From Stenopsyche tienmushanensis (taxonomy: Eukaryota > Arthropoda > Insecta > Trichoptera > Stenopsychidae), in NCBI GenBank assembly GCA_008973525.1, contig WACJ01000044.1, forward strand, positions 1,302,001 to 1,366,000: a stretch of DNA of 64,000 nt, in the 5' to 3' direction. Every line of letters starts with the position of its first letter. Position 1 is the first letter of the stretch. Made by a program: the position numbers and the translations under genes. Below the pieces are notes generated by a model. It did not search any database and was not told the DNA's origin. It saw only the letters and a list, made by a program, of their open reading frames with translations. Below are positions 20,975 through 30,999 of this stretch, one piece after another.

Positions 20975-23900
20975 CTACAAATGCGGTTTAATGTTATTTT
21001 GCTCAACGTAATTATATATTTTTTTCCAAAAATCAAATTTGTTTTTATCTACATCGATGCCATTTTTGAGTTCCAAACCAATGTCCAGATAATGCATTAT
21101 TTCGGGAGTGACTGATTTCCATTTGACTTGGATGAATTCGTCCGTGTGTGGTGTTGGATTGCTGAAAATGAAATAACAATCGATTAGTCTTAATTTGTGC
21201 GATTTATTCAAGTAAAAACTATAATTTTTAAATTAAATAAATTTAAAAAACTTTGAGCCTTTAAAGATTTTTTTTTATATTTACCCATATTTAGCAAAAT
21301 TACTCCAGAGCCTGGTCATACGCTTCATTATTATCCAAGATTTATCATCAGCTTTTACAGGAGCATTAAATAGATAATAACGGTCGTCTACGTGTGCAGC
21401 TCCTGGAATTTTTTTGAGTCCCAAATTGGCTTTTGACAAATTTAAATTTGTATCAGCTGAAAATTTATATAAATAAACTGGCATTGTCGATTGAGCAGAT
21501 AGTATCTTTGCCATTTTTATGATTCCGTATGAAAAATTTACATCTGTCAACATGTCCGCGGTCTCCAGCATAGTATCTTTACCGATCAATTTATTGCCAT
21601 AATAAAACATTTTTATTTCATCTCCTAAATATGTTAGATGTTTTTCTGGTGTATTTAACGGAACATCCACGGGCGAAAGCAAAGAAAAGTCTTCATTAAT
21701 ATTGGGAGCATTATTTAAATAACGTTTTAATGCAATAATTCCATCAAGGTTGTTGTATCCTAAGAGAATAGGAACGTTATGAAACTTTCTTTCTTCAAGT
21801 AATTTTAGAGGAGGCTTTGGTAAGAATGATTCTTGATCTTCAAATGTTTTTTCGACTACAGGCGTGAATAAAAGCGGAAAGCTTGCATATCTTTCTTGTG
21901 GTGTTACAATTTTCAACGAAACTTTAGCTATTTTCAAAGGATCTAACGATCTCAAAAAAGCTAGAAGTTCTTCAACGTCTTCAGTTTCTTTGCCCAAATG
22001 CTTTCCCAAGCGAAATGCTCTATTCAATTGATCGAAAGTCATCCCCCAACTGTTCAAAAAAACGCCACTTTGACATATTATTTTATGAAACAGCCCTTGA
22101 CTCATGGGCGAAATATAATGATATGTCACACCCACACTACCAGAACTCTCTCCAAAAATCGTCACATTTCCTGGATCACCACCAAAGCAAGAAATATTTT
22201 TTTGCACCCACTTCAATGCGAGCACTTGGTCTTTCATCCCGGCATTCCCGGGAACTTCTTTTGTATCCAAGCATAAAAATCCCAAAACTTCCAGACGATA
22301 ATTCACAGTGACCAATACGACATCTTCGTCCACTAAATAATCGGGGCCATACACACTAGAATCAGCATATCCAGATTGAAATCCTCCACCATGAAACCAG
22401 ACCATGACAGGCTTTAGCGATCCGTTTATATCGGGCGTATAGACATTCAACGAAAGACAATCTTCATTGCCCTCCAATACCCGATTTGTTTCCATATGCC
22501 ATTGGGGACAGCAAGGTCCATGCTCTGTAGCGTCTCTTATTCCATCCCATTTTTCCGCCGGCTGCGGAGCCTGAAAAAATCAATTGTCATGCATTAAAAT
22601 CAATCAATATACTGTGATAAAACCGGTGGATAAGATAAACAATCCATGTCGACCCAAAAAAATGCATTTTTAATGTCAACGAGATTGTCAAGCTACGAGA
22701 GTCATCTATAAAGCAAGGCTACAAGGGCTCAGTTCCCGGAGACCGGGGGCTTGTTTCTAAATTGGGGCATCTTCAAGTCATCTACGAAAGTATTGCCATA
22801 TACGGAGCAGGAGCATAGGCGGACAGGCTTGGACACCGTGGACGTGACAAGACGGCTACTACTAAGAATCACTAGAGCGTACAGAACAACTGCTACAGAC
22901 AACCTCCCTATCCTTGCAGAGATCATGCCACTAGGCCTAAAAATGCAAATAAAGGCAATGAGGCACCTTAAAAAAGCGCCTAGAATAATTAAAGTTGGCA
23001 ACTCCACTCTATCAGCTGAGGAAGCAGATGGAATTCTTACGGATCCTATTGCCACCAAAAGGTGGGCTAGAAATGCGGCAATTGCCGATTGGGAACACAG
23101 TTGGTCTAAGTCACATCACGGTGGCTACTTGCGGAATTTCTTTGGCTCAGTGTCATCTCGTCTCAAGCTAAAATGGGTTGACCCCGATCACTGGACTTCC
23201 CAGTTCCTGACGGGACACGGCCGTTTTGCGGCAAACCTGGCAAGAATGAAAATAAAAGATTGTTCGAACTGTGTGTGTGAGGGAATCCTTTCATGGATGC
23301 GGATCACGTTCTGTGGTCGTGTTTGGGCATGTCGGCCGAGAGAGAGGCTCCCCTGTGCCGGATCAGAGGTTCTTTTTCTGGACCTCTTGGTCACAGGGAT
23401 TTTGTGGCCAGCCCTGGTGCCTTTTCGGCGTTCAAGACCTATTGCCATAGTTTCGGAGCCAAATTCGCCTTGGACGGATACTATTTTTAGTATCCGTCCT
23501 CTACCATAACATGACATTTATACTATTTTTATATTTGTCCTCTATGTGCTGACTATGTATTAACCAATCTCTGAACGGATGATTTGCAGTAAAAAAATTA
23601 AACATATTTTTACTTTGTATAATATTGTGTAATAAAAAAGCAATGAGCAATCGAAAAAAGTTTGTGTTTTTACCAACATTTTTTGTAGTTTTTTGTTCAT
23701 ATAATATTTTTTTTAATATTTTTGAATAATTGTAGTCTATACGATGAAGACGTTTATTATACACTGTGCATGTTAAATTTCATCAATAATGCTTAATTAA
23801 CACATTCCCGTCGGGTTAGACTCATCGGTGAGTCGCTGGCGAAAGAAAACACTATGCATAACCCGACGGGAATGTTATTAAAAAAAAAAATAGTTAACAA

Positions 23901-24076
23901 GAACCTATTGAAACACATCCCCAGCGTTAAGCGGGGTCTTACTGTACTTGAAATCGTAGCTCTCCAATCGGCGGTTTGCCATATGGAATTCCTCTGAAGC
24001 TTGCAAATGATTTGTTTGTAGTAGAAGTTTCAAATTTCCCAATAAGAACACCATGTTCAACTGTCACTTTAGTCAT
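20975..24076 (-). CDS. Carboxylesterase copy 4 (alpha-esterase / FE4-like), intact, 533 aa
   Basis: Type-B carboxylesterase without signal peptide. Exons: 24076-23948 (MTKVTVEHGVLIG), 22570-21285 and 21161-20975, GT-AG, phases 0 and 2. HGGGF at 103-107, nucleophile Ser185 in GESSGS (family usually GESAGG), acid position Asp319 (GYNNLDG) and His436 in GAAHVDD. The cysteine loop HGPCCPQW...EDC is kept. The first-exon donor is GTACAG, weaker than those of the other copies. An alternative first exon of identical length and phase, with a consensus GTAAGT donor, lies at 26377-26505; transcripts starting there would give a different 43-residue N-terminus. Intron 1 holds an R1-like tail and a fold-back element. 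An ATTAAA about 30 bases past the stop may be the poly(A) signal. The last upstream-most full copy of the cluster. Confidence 0.9.
22690..23509 (+). mobile_element. R1-like non-LTR retrotransposon, 3' end of ORF2
   Basis: Reads DVTRRLLLRITRAYRTTATD, then LPILAEIMPLGLKMQI, the conserved stretch following the reverse transcriptase in R1-like elements, then WTSQFLTGHGRFAANLARMK and CSNCVCEG. After a frameshift at about 23281 it reads DADHVLWSCLGMSAERE, the Cys/His terminal domain. It ends near 23510 without reverse-transcriptase motifs, so it is 5' truncated. It sits inverted in intron 1 of esterase copy 4. Confidence 0.8.
23797..23880. mobile_element. Short fold-back element with perfect 17-bp arms
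   Basis: ACATTCCCGTCGGGTTA (802-818) is the exact reverse complement of TAACCCGACGGGAATGT (859-875). Between the arms is a second palindrome, GACTCATCGGTGAGTC. A TTAA lies one base outside the left arm and a TATTAA just beyond the right arm. It lies about 70 bases from the first-exon donor of esterase copy 4. Confidence 0.65.
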
Positions 24077-24354
24077 TTTTTTAATAAATTTGTAAATTTA
24101 AACATAAATCGTCCCACCCGCAATGATTACCCGATGTCAACTGAGTGAAGTTTGAGATAAAAATATTAATTGATAAGTAAAAAGCGTATGAGCTTAGTTG
24201 CCGATTTGATATAAACGGTGCGGTAAAATATAAATCTGATTAGATAACTTTAATCCTGGCAAATTTATTTCAATTCTTTGGTAGGCTTAATATTAAAAAA
24301 ATATTTTTATTTTCACCAAGTTTTACCTTAAAACATTGATAATTTATTTGGTAC

Positions 24355-24700
24355 TAGTGAATACCCGGCATGCGTTGCAATTATTTACGCTTAATAATTA
24401 TTTGAAAATAAACGCAGTACGTGGTTTATTGCTTCAGATCACGTGTAGCGCGAGCCGAAGAGCTGGGATTCGAAAACATATGTACACTCGCTCTAGTCTT
24501 ACAGACCGACTTAACCACCGTATTGCGTGCGCATCCTTTCTCTCTCCGTCTCCGCAACCTAAACTTCACCAGACCAATATACAATATTTTTACTATGCCT
24601 ATGTAATTCCCGCAAGTGTAAAAAGTAAGTTTTCAAAGTTTTACCGCAATCGGATGAACGGTATGGAAGCGCATTAAATACGGACAAACAAACATTCATT
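24355..24700 (+). repeat. Dispersed repeat, right copy (inverted to 20395-20626)
   Basis: CCGGCATGCGTTGCAATTAT, CGCAGTACGTGGTTTATTGC, TTCCCGCAAGTGTAAAAA, CCGCAATCGGATGAACGGTA and AATACGGACAAACAAACATT are the complements of the left copy in reverse order. It adds about 100 bases (24440-24600) absent from the left copy. Confidence 0.6.
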
Positions 24701-24750
24701 TTTATGTATTAGATTCTATAAATATCGAATGCCAAAAAATGAAAGAACTA

Positions 24751-25445
24751 TTAGGAGGACCCAAAAATTTTCAGTGATTTTGAGATATTAAAGGATAAAA
24801 AATCAAGATCCAAAACTAAAAAAATCCTCATCCAGGACTGTGTACTGCTTTTATTTGTTTTGGATTGGAATACCAAAAAAGTCAACCAAACACCCAAATA
24901 TGTTTATGGTAAAGTGATAATAGCTCACAGATGTTAATATTGGTTCCAGAAATTTAAATCTGGAAATATAAACTTAAAAGATGAACTGATAACGGGAAAA
25001 CGTTTGAATTTTGATAATGATCTACTAAAATTTCTAATCGAGTCAGATCCATAGCAAAAAATCGAGGATCATATAAAAACTCATCAACTAAATGAATAGG
25101 ATGGGTGTTATAGGGTAGGATGGGTACCGTACACCTTGACCAAACGCAACACAAATGAGCGACGAAAAACCTCCCTAGCATTTTTGATAAGACAGCAAAA
25201 TAGTTTCTTTTGGACTAGCATTTCAGATCCACGGAGCACAACTTGTGCGCAGTGCAGTGCGTTTAAAATAGTTTTTTGCATCTAAACTGAAAACATTTTA
25301 TAAAAAAGGGACCAAAGAATTGCCAAAACGATGAGAAGACATATTGAATCATGAAATGAATTCATTAGATTACATATGTGTCTGGACACAAATTGAGCTT
25401 AAACATAACGGCTCAAATTTTTTGAATACTTTCGGGTCCACCTAA
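24751..25445 (+). mobile_element. Deleted mariner copy with terminal repeats
   Basis: Begins TTAGGAGGACCCAAAAATTT and ends AATACTTTCGGGTCCACCTAA, an imperfect inverted pair. Inside it reads CQYWFQKFKSGNINLKDEL, a mariner N-terminal motif, and, after a shift, VGWVPYTLTKRNTNER then FLIRQQNSFFW. The central catalytic part is deleted. The same terminal sequence begins the element at 59083. Confidence 0.75.
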
Positions 25446-25449
25446 TTTT

Positions 25450-26278
25450 AGGGCACATTAGTCAGCGGGATGAAACTCAAATTTGTTGTAATATAATAAA
25501 ACGAATTAAAATTACCCAAAACTGGGGCTTATATCCATCCTAAGTTGCATCGAATTTGGTTAGGACGTATATATACGTCCTCGAAATATATGTTGAGTCC
25601 TAAAGCAGGTGGGACTTTTTGTTGTTTAACGAATGTGTAAGTTGTTGATACATGTTTTTACATGAATTTAAGATAGGTAGCAAATTGGTTGCACTTCGCT
25701 ATTATGTTGGGGTGGACGTGTTCTTAGTAAACAGTGACTAGCAGCATAAGGTAAGATTCAAAGGTAAGCTTATAGTTTTAAAATGGAAAAACAAAAAAGA
25801 CGTATTGATGCTGAGTTCAGACAATATAGTCAAAAGCCAACCCACGCCATCATAAAACAGCATTACATCTAGACATTTTCAAAGAACAAATGAAAGGGAA
25901 CTAATTCCAGGAAATGTCGAGTTTATTACGAAATAGGGAAAGAGTCTACATACTGGTGTCCGGATTGTGAGAGAGCACTGCGTGTCAATAACTGTTTTAA
26001 AATATATCACACAGAAGTTGAGTTTTAAACTTATGTATGGGTATATTTTATTTTTTTAATACTTTTGTATTTGTTAACTTCTCTATATGTTTATGTATCT
26101 AAATAAATTTAAAAATAATATGTTTCATTGATTCTTTTTAAATTCTATGCTTTTTTAAAAATTGAATAATATGAACTCACGCCAGGTGGGCGGGACGTAT
26201 ATATACGTCCTATCGAAAATGCGCGCGCCCACTGTACCTTGCGTTATGGAAAAGGAACTTCTCCGCTTAGCAGGTTAA
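25450..26278 (+). mobile_element. piggyBac-derived deletion element
   Basis: An ATG (about 25783) gives a short N-terminus MEKQKRRIDAEFRQYSQKPT. After stops it reads CRVYYEIGKESTYWCPDCER, then NNCFKIYHTEVEF and a stop near 26020, the Cys-rich C-terminal domain of piggyBac transposases. The palindrome GGACGTATATATACGTCC occurs at both 25563-25580 and 26193-26210. A TTAA at 26275-26278 could be the right target site; the left end is uncertain. Confidence 0.6.
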
Positions 26279-26376
26279 TTTTGGGTACAGGAGTAATATG
26301 GCATAAAGTGACATGATCAACCTCACTCAGATAATAGATATATAATGAATAAGATATCAAATTTATAGAAACTTAC

Positions 26377-26505
26377 TCGGAATCGGAGCTCTCCAATCGG
26401 CGGTTTGCCATATGGGATTCCCCTAAAACTCGCAAATGTTTTGTTCGTTGAAGTAGTTTCTAATTTTCCACTAAGAATACCTTGTTCAACTTTCACTACA
26501 GCCAT
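26377..26505 (-). CDS. Orphan or alternative first exon of a carboxylesterase
   Basis: 43 codons, starting MAVVKVEQGILSGKLETTS and ending RFR at a consensus GTAAGT donor in phase 0. It has 32 of 43 residues in common with the first exon of copy 4, including FRGIPYGKPPIGELRF. Sequence just upstream (TGATTGCTCAATGCCAACTG) also matches that upstream of the copy 4 exon (TGATTACCCGATGTCAACTG). No second exon lies between it and copy 4, so it would have to splice 3.8 kb to 22570. It is either a second promoter/first exon for copy 4 or the surviving piece of a deleted fifth gene. Confidence 0.75.
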
Positions 26506-26519
26506 CTTACAAAATAAAC

Positions 26520-29365
26520 GTGTAAAAGAATCACTGATAGTTGTGCTTGCATTGATTGCTCAATGCCAACTGAGTAGTCGCTTATAAACGAATGTAATTT
26601 TATGTGGAAATTTATGCAATGATGGACAAAAAAATTACCATTGCTTATTACATTTAAGTTGGTTTTCAATCGAGGTGAATCGAACGTGGTGCTGCAACTG
26701 ACAACAACAGGATAAATGGTCGTATCCCTTGGAGGCTGAGAAGGGTCACGATGGACGGAAGATTAGCCCTTAAGTTAGGGTTGAATTGAACGATTGGCCT
26801 CTGTGTAATTGAATGATTCATCTTTCGGACCTTGCCATTACTTTTTATCGAGGGGATACTGACTATTTGCATGCTGAAATATGCATGCAAACATTTGGAC
26901 ATAGACCGTTTATTTGTGGATAGGAAATACCGTTGTTATAATTTAACCCTTTGAGTAGTGAGCTAATTTAAAATCATCATAAACTTAGATATTTTGATCT
27001 TGAACCGCCATTCAACGACATATTACGCCAAGAACTTGTTCTTAATAGATTCAAGAGCCCTTCAAGGGCCTCAAGTAAATGGAAGAAAAAAAAAACGATG
27101 AAAAAGTATGCCATAATGCATTACATAACGTGATCTTTGATCTATGTAATATATTATCAACACTGACATTTAATTATCGATTTACCCAAAATTAAATTTG
27201 CTAAATGAACTTTTTTTGATTTAAAATTATGATAATTCCGATAAGTATGAATCGTTTGAATACATAATTTGAACTCTTAAATCCGAGATAACCCTGAAAT
27301 AAATTATTTTAACGTGTTTGTGCATCGAGATAAAATCATCCAGTTTGGATTTATTAATAAAAGAAACTGATCAAGTTAGATCAACTGCAAATACAATAAA
27401 CCCTTCTATAGCGTCAAGATAGGGCCCACGCTATACAAGCAAAACACTATAGAAAGTTAGAAATTGAATTGGACAGTTTTAGTGTTGCGTAGGATGGAAG
27501 AACAACAAGACTGATTAACTTCTTCGGATCATCCAATAATTTTACCCAAAAGAAGAGGCAAAAATTGAAAGACGTTCAGGATAGGACATACAATATAACA
27601 GGACTATTCAAGATATTTTTTTTAGATTTCAGATAAAGAAATAAACTCTCCCCGTAGGGCTGTAGGTACCTGTGATCAATCATGTTATCATATTGTAAGT
27701 GAAATTATAATGACATATGACAATTTTGAATATAAAAAGCAGTAATCGTTCCGACCTTTAAGCCCGGATAAACAATATATATATAGGAAAATAATTTAAA
27801 AACGTGTGTTAAATACAAAAAAAAAACGAATTAATAAGTCTTTAGTTCATCAAGACTGTAAAATTATCCACTGGTTAAATTTAAAGGTTTTATCATAGCT
27901 TCAGGTCATTAGAACATTTTATCCTTAAGTTCCTGAATCAGTTGGATTTTATATAGATGTAAACCCAAGTCCTGATGTAAAATTGGCTAAGTTAAAGTCG
28001 CAGAAATTTACTGCCTCAGATATTCCCGTATACACTCACGCACAACAGTGAAGTTTTCAGCAGATCTTACGTTTTAGTGATGTATGGGTATTGATTGATT
28101 ACTTATCGAATCGTCGTACGTAACGATATCGAACATTTCTCGATTAGAGCACTGATTTTGAAAACAAAATTTCGATAATTTTCACACATTATTCAACGCA
28201 ATAAATCTTTTATAATAATTTGCCATTCTATACATAATAATTTACAATACATTTTATAGATATTGATTTAACAACATGTTCAACAAACGTCTTTGTTGAA
28301 AGATCCTGTATGAAAATTGTTTACTTGTCATCCAAATAAAACAGATTTATATGTTTTTCAGCGACATCCAAGCTAAAAGAAGATCGAAGAAATCTGTTTA
28401 AGACTATATATAATTGGATGTACGTTAATCTATTTCACAATCAAATTTATGCGACACAATGTAAAGGCATTTCAGCAAATAAGTAAAGAAAATAAATTTT
28501 CTTAAGCAAGATAAAGTTCATCTCATTAAAATAAGAGCGTTTGCTCTTTGTCTAGACTTTGGACGCACTCCCTGCACGAAAGATGTATACATTATAATCC
28601 AAATACGACTCTTGCTCCTTCTTCTGTGTTTTCTGCTGCAATTTCTTCGTTTTTCGTCTCAATTTACGCGAATACCTGTGGAGCGATGTCATCCTCTCTT
28701 TCTTCTCGCATTTCTCTCCCGAATCTCGCTCACATCCGGGAAAATTGGGACTTCTTTGTGTGCCCGCATGGGTCTCTTATCTAACCGACAATTTCTTCCC
28801 GAGAGTATATTTTACTCGCAGATTATTTTTATACCGTACGATTACCAACTTTTTAAGTACTAATAAAAATATTTTTTGAAACGATACACAACTTTGAACT
28901 CAACTCCGGCGCTTTCAGATAATGGGGAAGAATAATACAGGGAAGAGCGTGAAGTATTCGCAAATAAAATTATCCCACAAAGATAAATATATCATATTTT
29001 CCACCATCAGATGCATCAATTTGATCGACTCCTCATGCGTTTAATATTAAAGGTAACCTGCAAGTTTAATACGTCAATGAGTAATCCCGCATATGCTGTG
29101 AATGAACTCGAATGTTGCGAAAAGCGATCTTATTAGCACTATAATTATTATTCAAATCATTATTTTAAACATTTACGATATCTTTTGTCATGTTTCAATT
29201 GAATTTCCAACCAAATTTTACGAACATAAAGAATCACTTGTATTTCTATAAAAGATTAAAAGCCATAGCCATAGTTTGCAAATGTCTTCGGGAAAGTGTC
29301 AAGACTGGCTGGTAATTGGGGACTCAGTGAATAGCACATGAGGATCGCCTATGAAGCAATCTATG
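26520..29365. other. Spacer beyond the esterase cluster
   Basis: No gene recognised. One end of the TA-flanked MITE (AAACCCTTCTATAGCGTC) is at 27399. About 28210-28285 resembles 2875-2945, inside intron 1 of esterase copy 1. A pyrimidine-rich stretch at 28590-28790 is open in one frame without family motifs. Confidence 0.35.
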
Positions 29366-29369
29366 TCAG

Positions 29370-29822
29370 TGTAACGTTTGAGGAGAGTCCCCGGGCGGCT
29401 CCCCGCCCCCACGTGCTCGTCGGGATGGCCACGCAACTGCACGGGTTCGTTCTTCTATCGGGCTGTGATGTGGCTGGACGAATGGATGGGAATACGAAGG
29501 GCGTCGAATGGAAAGACTCTCTTCGCAAGATAACTATTTATTCCGCACTACAGATAAAGAGAGAGAAAGGTCTGGCTGCAGGAGGGACAACCTCCCGCAG
29601 CCAAGGCCAACCGACGACTCCCCCGACTCCCGCTTCCTGCGCATCACTCCCCAACCCGCAACGGTGTACGCGCAAGAAGCGATCGGTCGGTAAGCAGGTG
29701 CAATGTCTCCGCTGGGCCACAAGAGATGGCGCTGTTAAAATAACACATTGCACCTGAAGAGAGATATTCGATGTCGCTGCTAACAGCGCTATATGTGGGG
29801 ATGGTAAATCGCCCACGCTACA
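29370..29822 (+). mobile_element. Solo LTR, 453 bp
   Basis: Starts TGTAACG and ends GCTACA, with the 4-base target duplication TCAG on both sides (29366-29369, 29823-29826). No internal retroelement sequence adjoins it. Size, TG...CA ends and a short duplication are those of an LTR, probably Ty3/gypsy-like. Reading frames within it should not be taken as genes. Other copies: 7870, 48220, 53975 (minus), 60595 (minus). Confidence 0.8.
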
Positions 29823-29914
29823 TCAGAATCACTGAGTCAGCGTCACATATTGAGCTGGTGCTACGGCTGTCTACAGAACATGTGGAGGGTTTTTAATGAG
29901 CGACCCTTTGCTGG

Positions 29915-30560
29915 TGCAGCTATGCGGTCTGTTCCGGGTTTTCCCGGACTAACCACTTAAATAGTGTCTTCCATTGATTTTTAGCCCTACAAAATACGCT
30001 ATGCGTAGAGCATTCAGGCGCCGACCCCATTTACTCCGCTTCCTCTAAAGGAAGCTAGGTTTCCGCAGGAAGACTAACTTAATAACCAACAACCAGCAAC
30101 AAGACCAATAACGCGGGTCCACTGTCACCAGGAGTTTAACTCCAGTTTGAAGGGGGCTGCAAAAGATGACGGACTGCAGGGGCTACCACTTTTCCATGGT
30201 ACCTGTATCGATTCGATCATTTGCAGTACCTAGCCACGGAGATAAGTCACCGTAGGAGCAGCCTAAAGCCGTTCTCCCCTGTATGCACTAGATTGTTGAG
30301 GTTCGTGATGATGCCTTTCACCACCAACCAGAGTCCACCAACTTCTGTAATCAGCTGTTCCACGCACCCAGTACCGGGTAACGTGCATACCCAACTCATG
30401 CTTGATGAGCAAACCAACAAGGCTGCTTTGACGCACCTATACTCCACATCATTATCCCAGGAGTTCAACTGTTGCCCACAGGCGTAGAGTTGGCTTCCAC
30501 CCTAAGATTTTATGGGTGGGTATCATGGAGTTTAACATCCACCCAGAATCGTCGCCTGAT
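29915..30560 (+). repeat. Dispersed ~650-bp repeat, second long copy
   Basis: Parallel to 10866-11520 over its length, including TACCTAGCCACGGAGATAAG and a closing GATTTTATGGGTGGGTATCA. Unclassified; see that entry. Confidence 0.6.
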
Positions 30561-30755
30561 ATATAGTTGGGTCATCCCCAATCACTGGACTTCTCAGCTC
30601 CAAGAAAGAGTGTTCCATCAGGGTCGTGCCAGGGATACCTGTCTTGGATACATTAAACACAAAGACCTAGTATTTTTAGCACCTTTAAAGCTTTTTGTTC
30701 CAGTTTTGGCACCAAATACGCCTTCAACGGTTACTATTACACTTTTTAGATAAGT
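30560..30755 (+). mobile_element. R1-like retrotransposon tail
   Basis: CCCCAATCACTGGACTTCTC matches CCCCGATCACTGGACTTCCC of the copy at 23.19 kb, and the end LKLFVPVLAPNTPSTVTITLF resembles that copy's last residues. Most of the Cys/His domain is deleted. Confidence 0.55.
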
Positions 30756-30779
30756 AGGTCTAGGCCCAGACGTGAGGTA

Positions 30780-30964
30780 TCTATGTTTTCCTGTCTATCC
30801 CAGCGTAGATGAGGCCTTTTGACGGGTCTGCAGCTACTCGGCCCCGAATCTAATATGATACGAGAGACTCTGTGAGTTGGCATCCGCGGCACATGACCTG
30901 CCAAATGTAGAAGAGGGATTCGGACGAGACTGGTAAATGATGCTACATGTCCATGACCTCTCAA
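30780..30964 (-). mobile_element. Non-LTR reverse transcriptase C-terminal fragment
   Basis: The minus strand reads LLHLAGHVPRMPTHRVSRI, then RPVKRPHLRWDRQE, the W.GHV.RM....GRP..RW motif found after reverse transcriptase in jockey/RTE-like elements. About 60 codons, no flanking enzyme. Confidence 0.65.
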
Positions 30965-30999
30965 TTGGACCTCATAGTTTCAGAGCCTGAAATGTCGTT

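Noticed and set aside
29338..29757. 139-codon frame
   Set aside because: Lies within the solo LTR; its openness reflects GC-rich repeat sequence.
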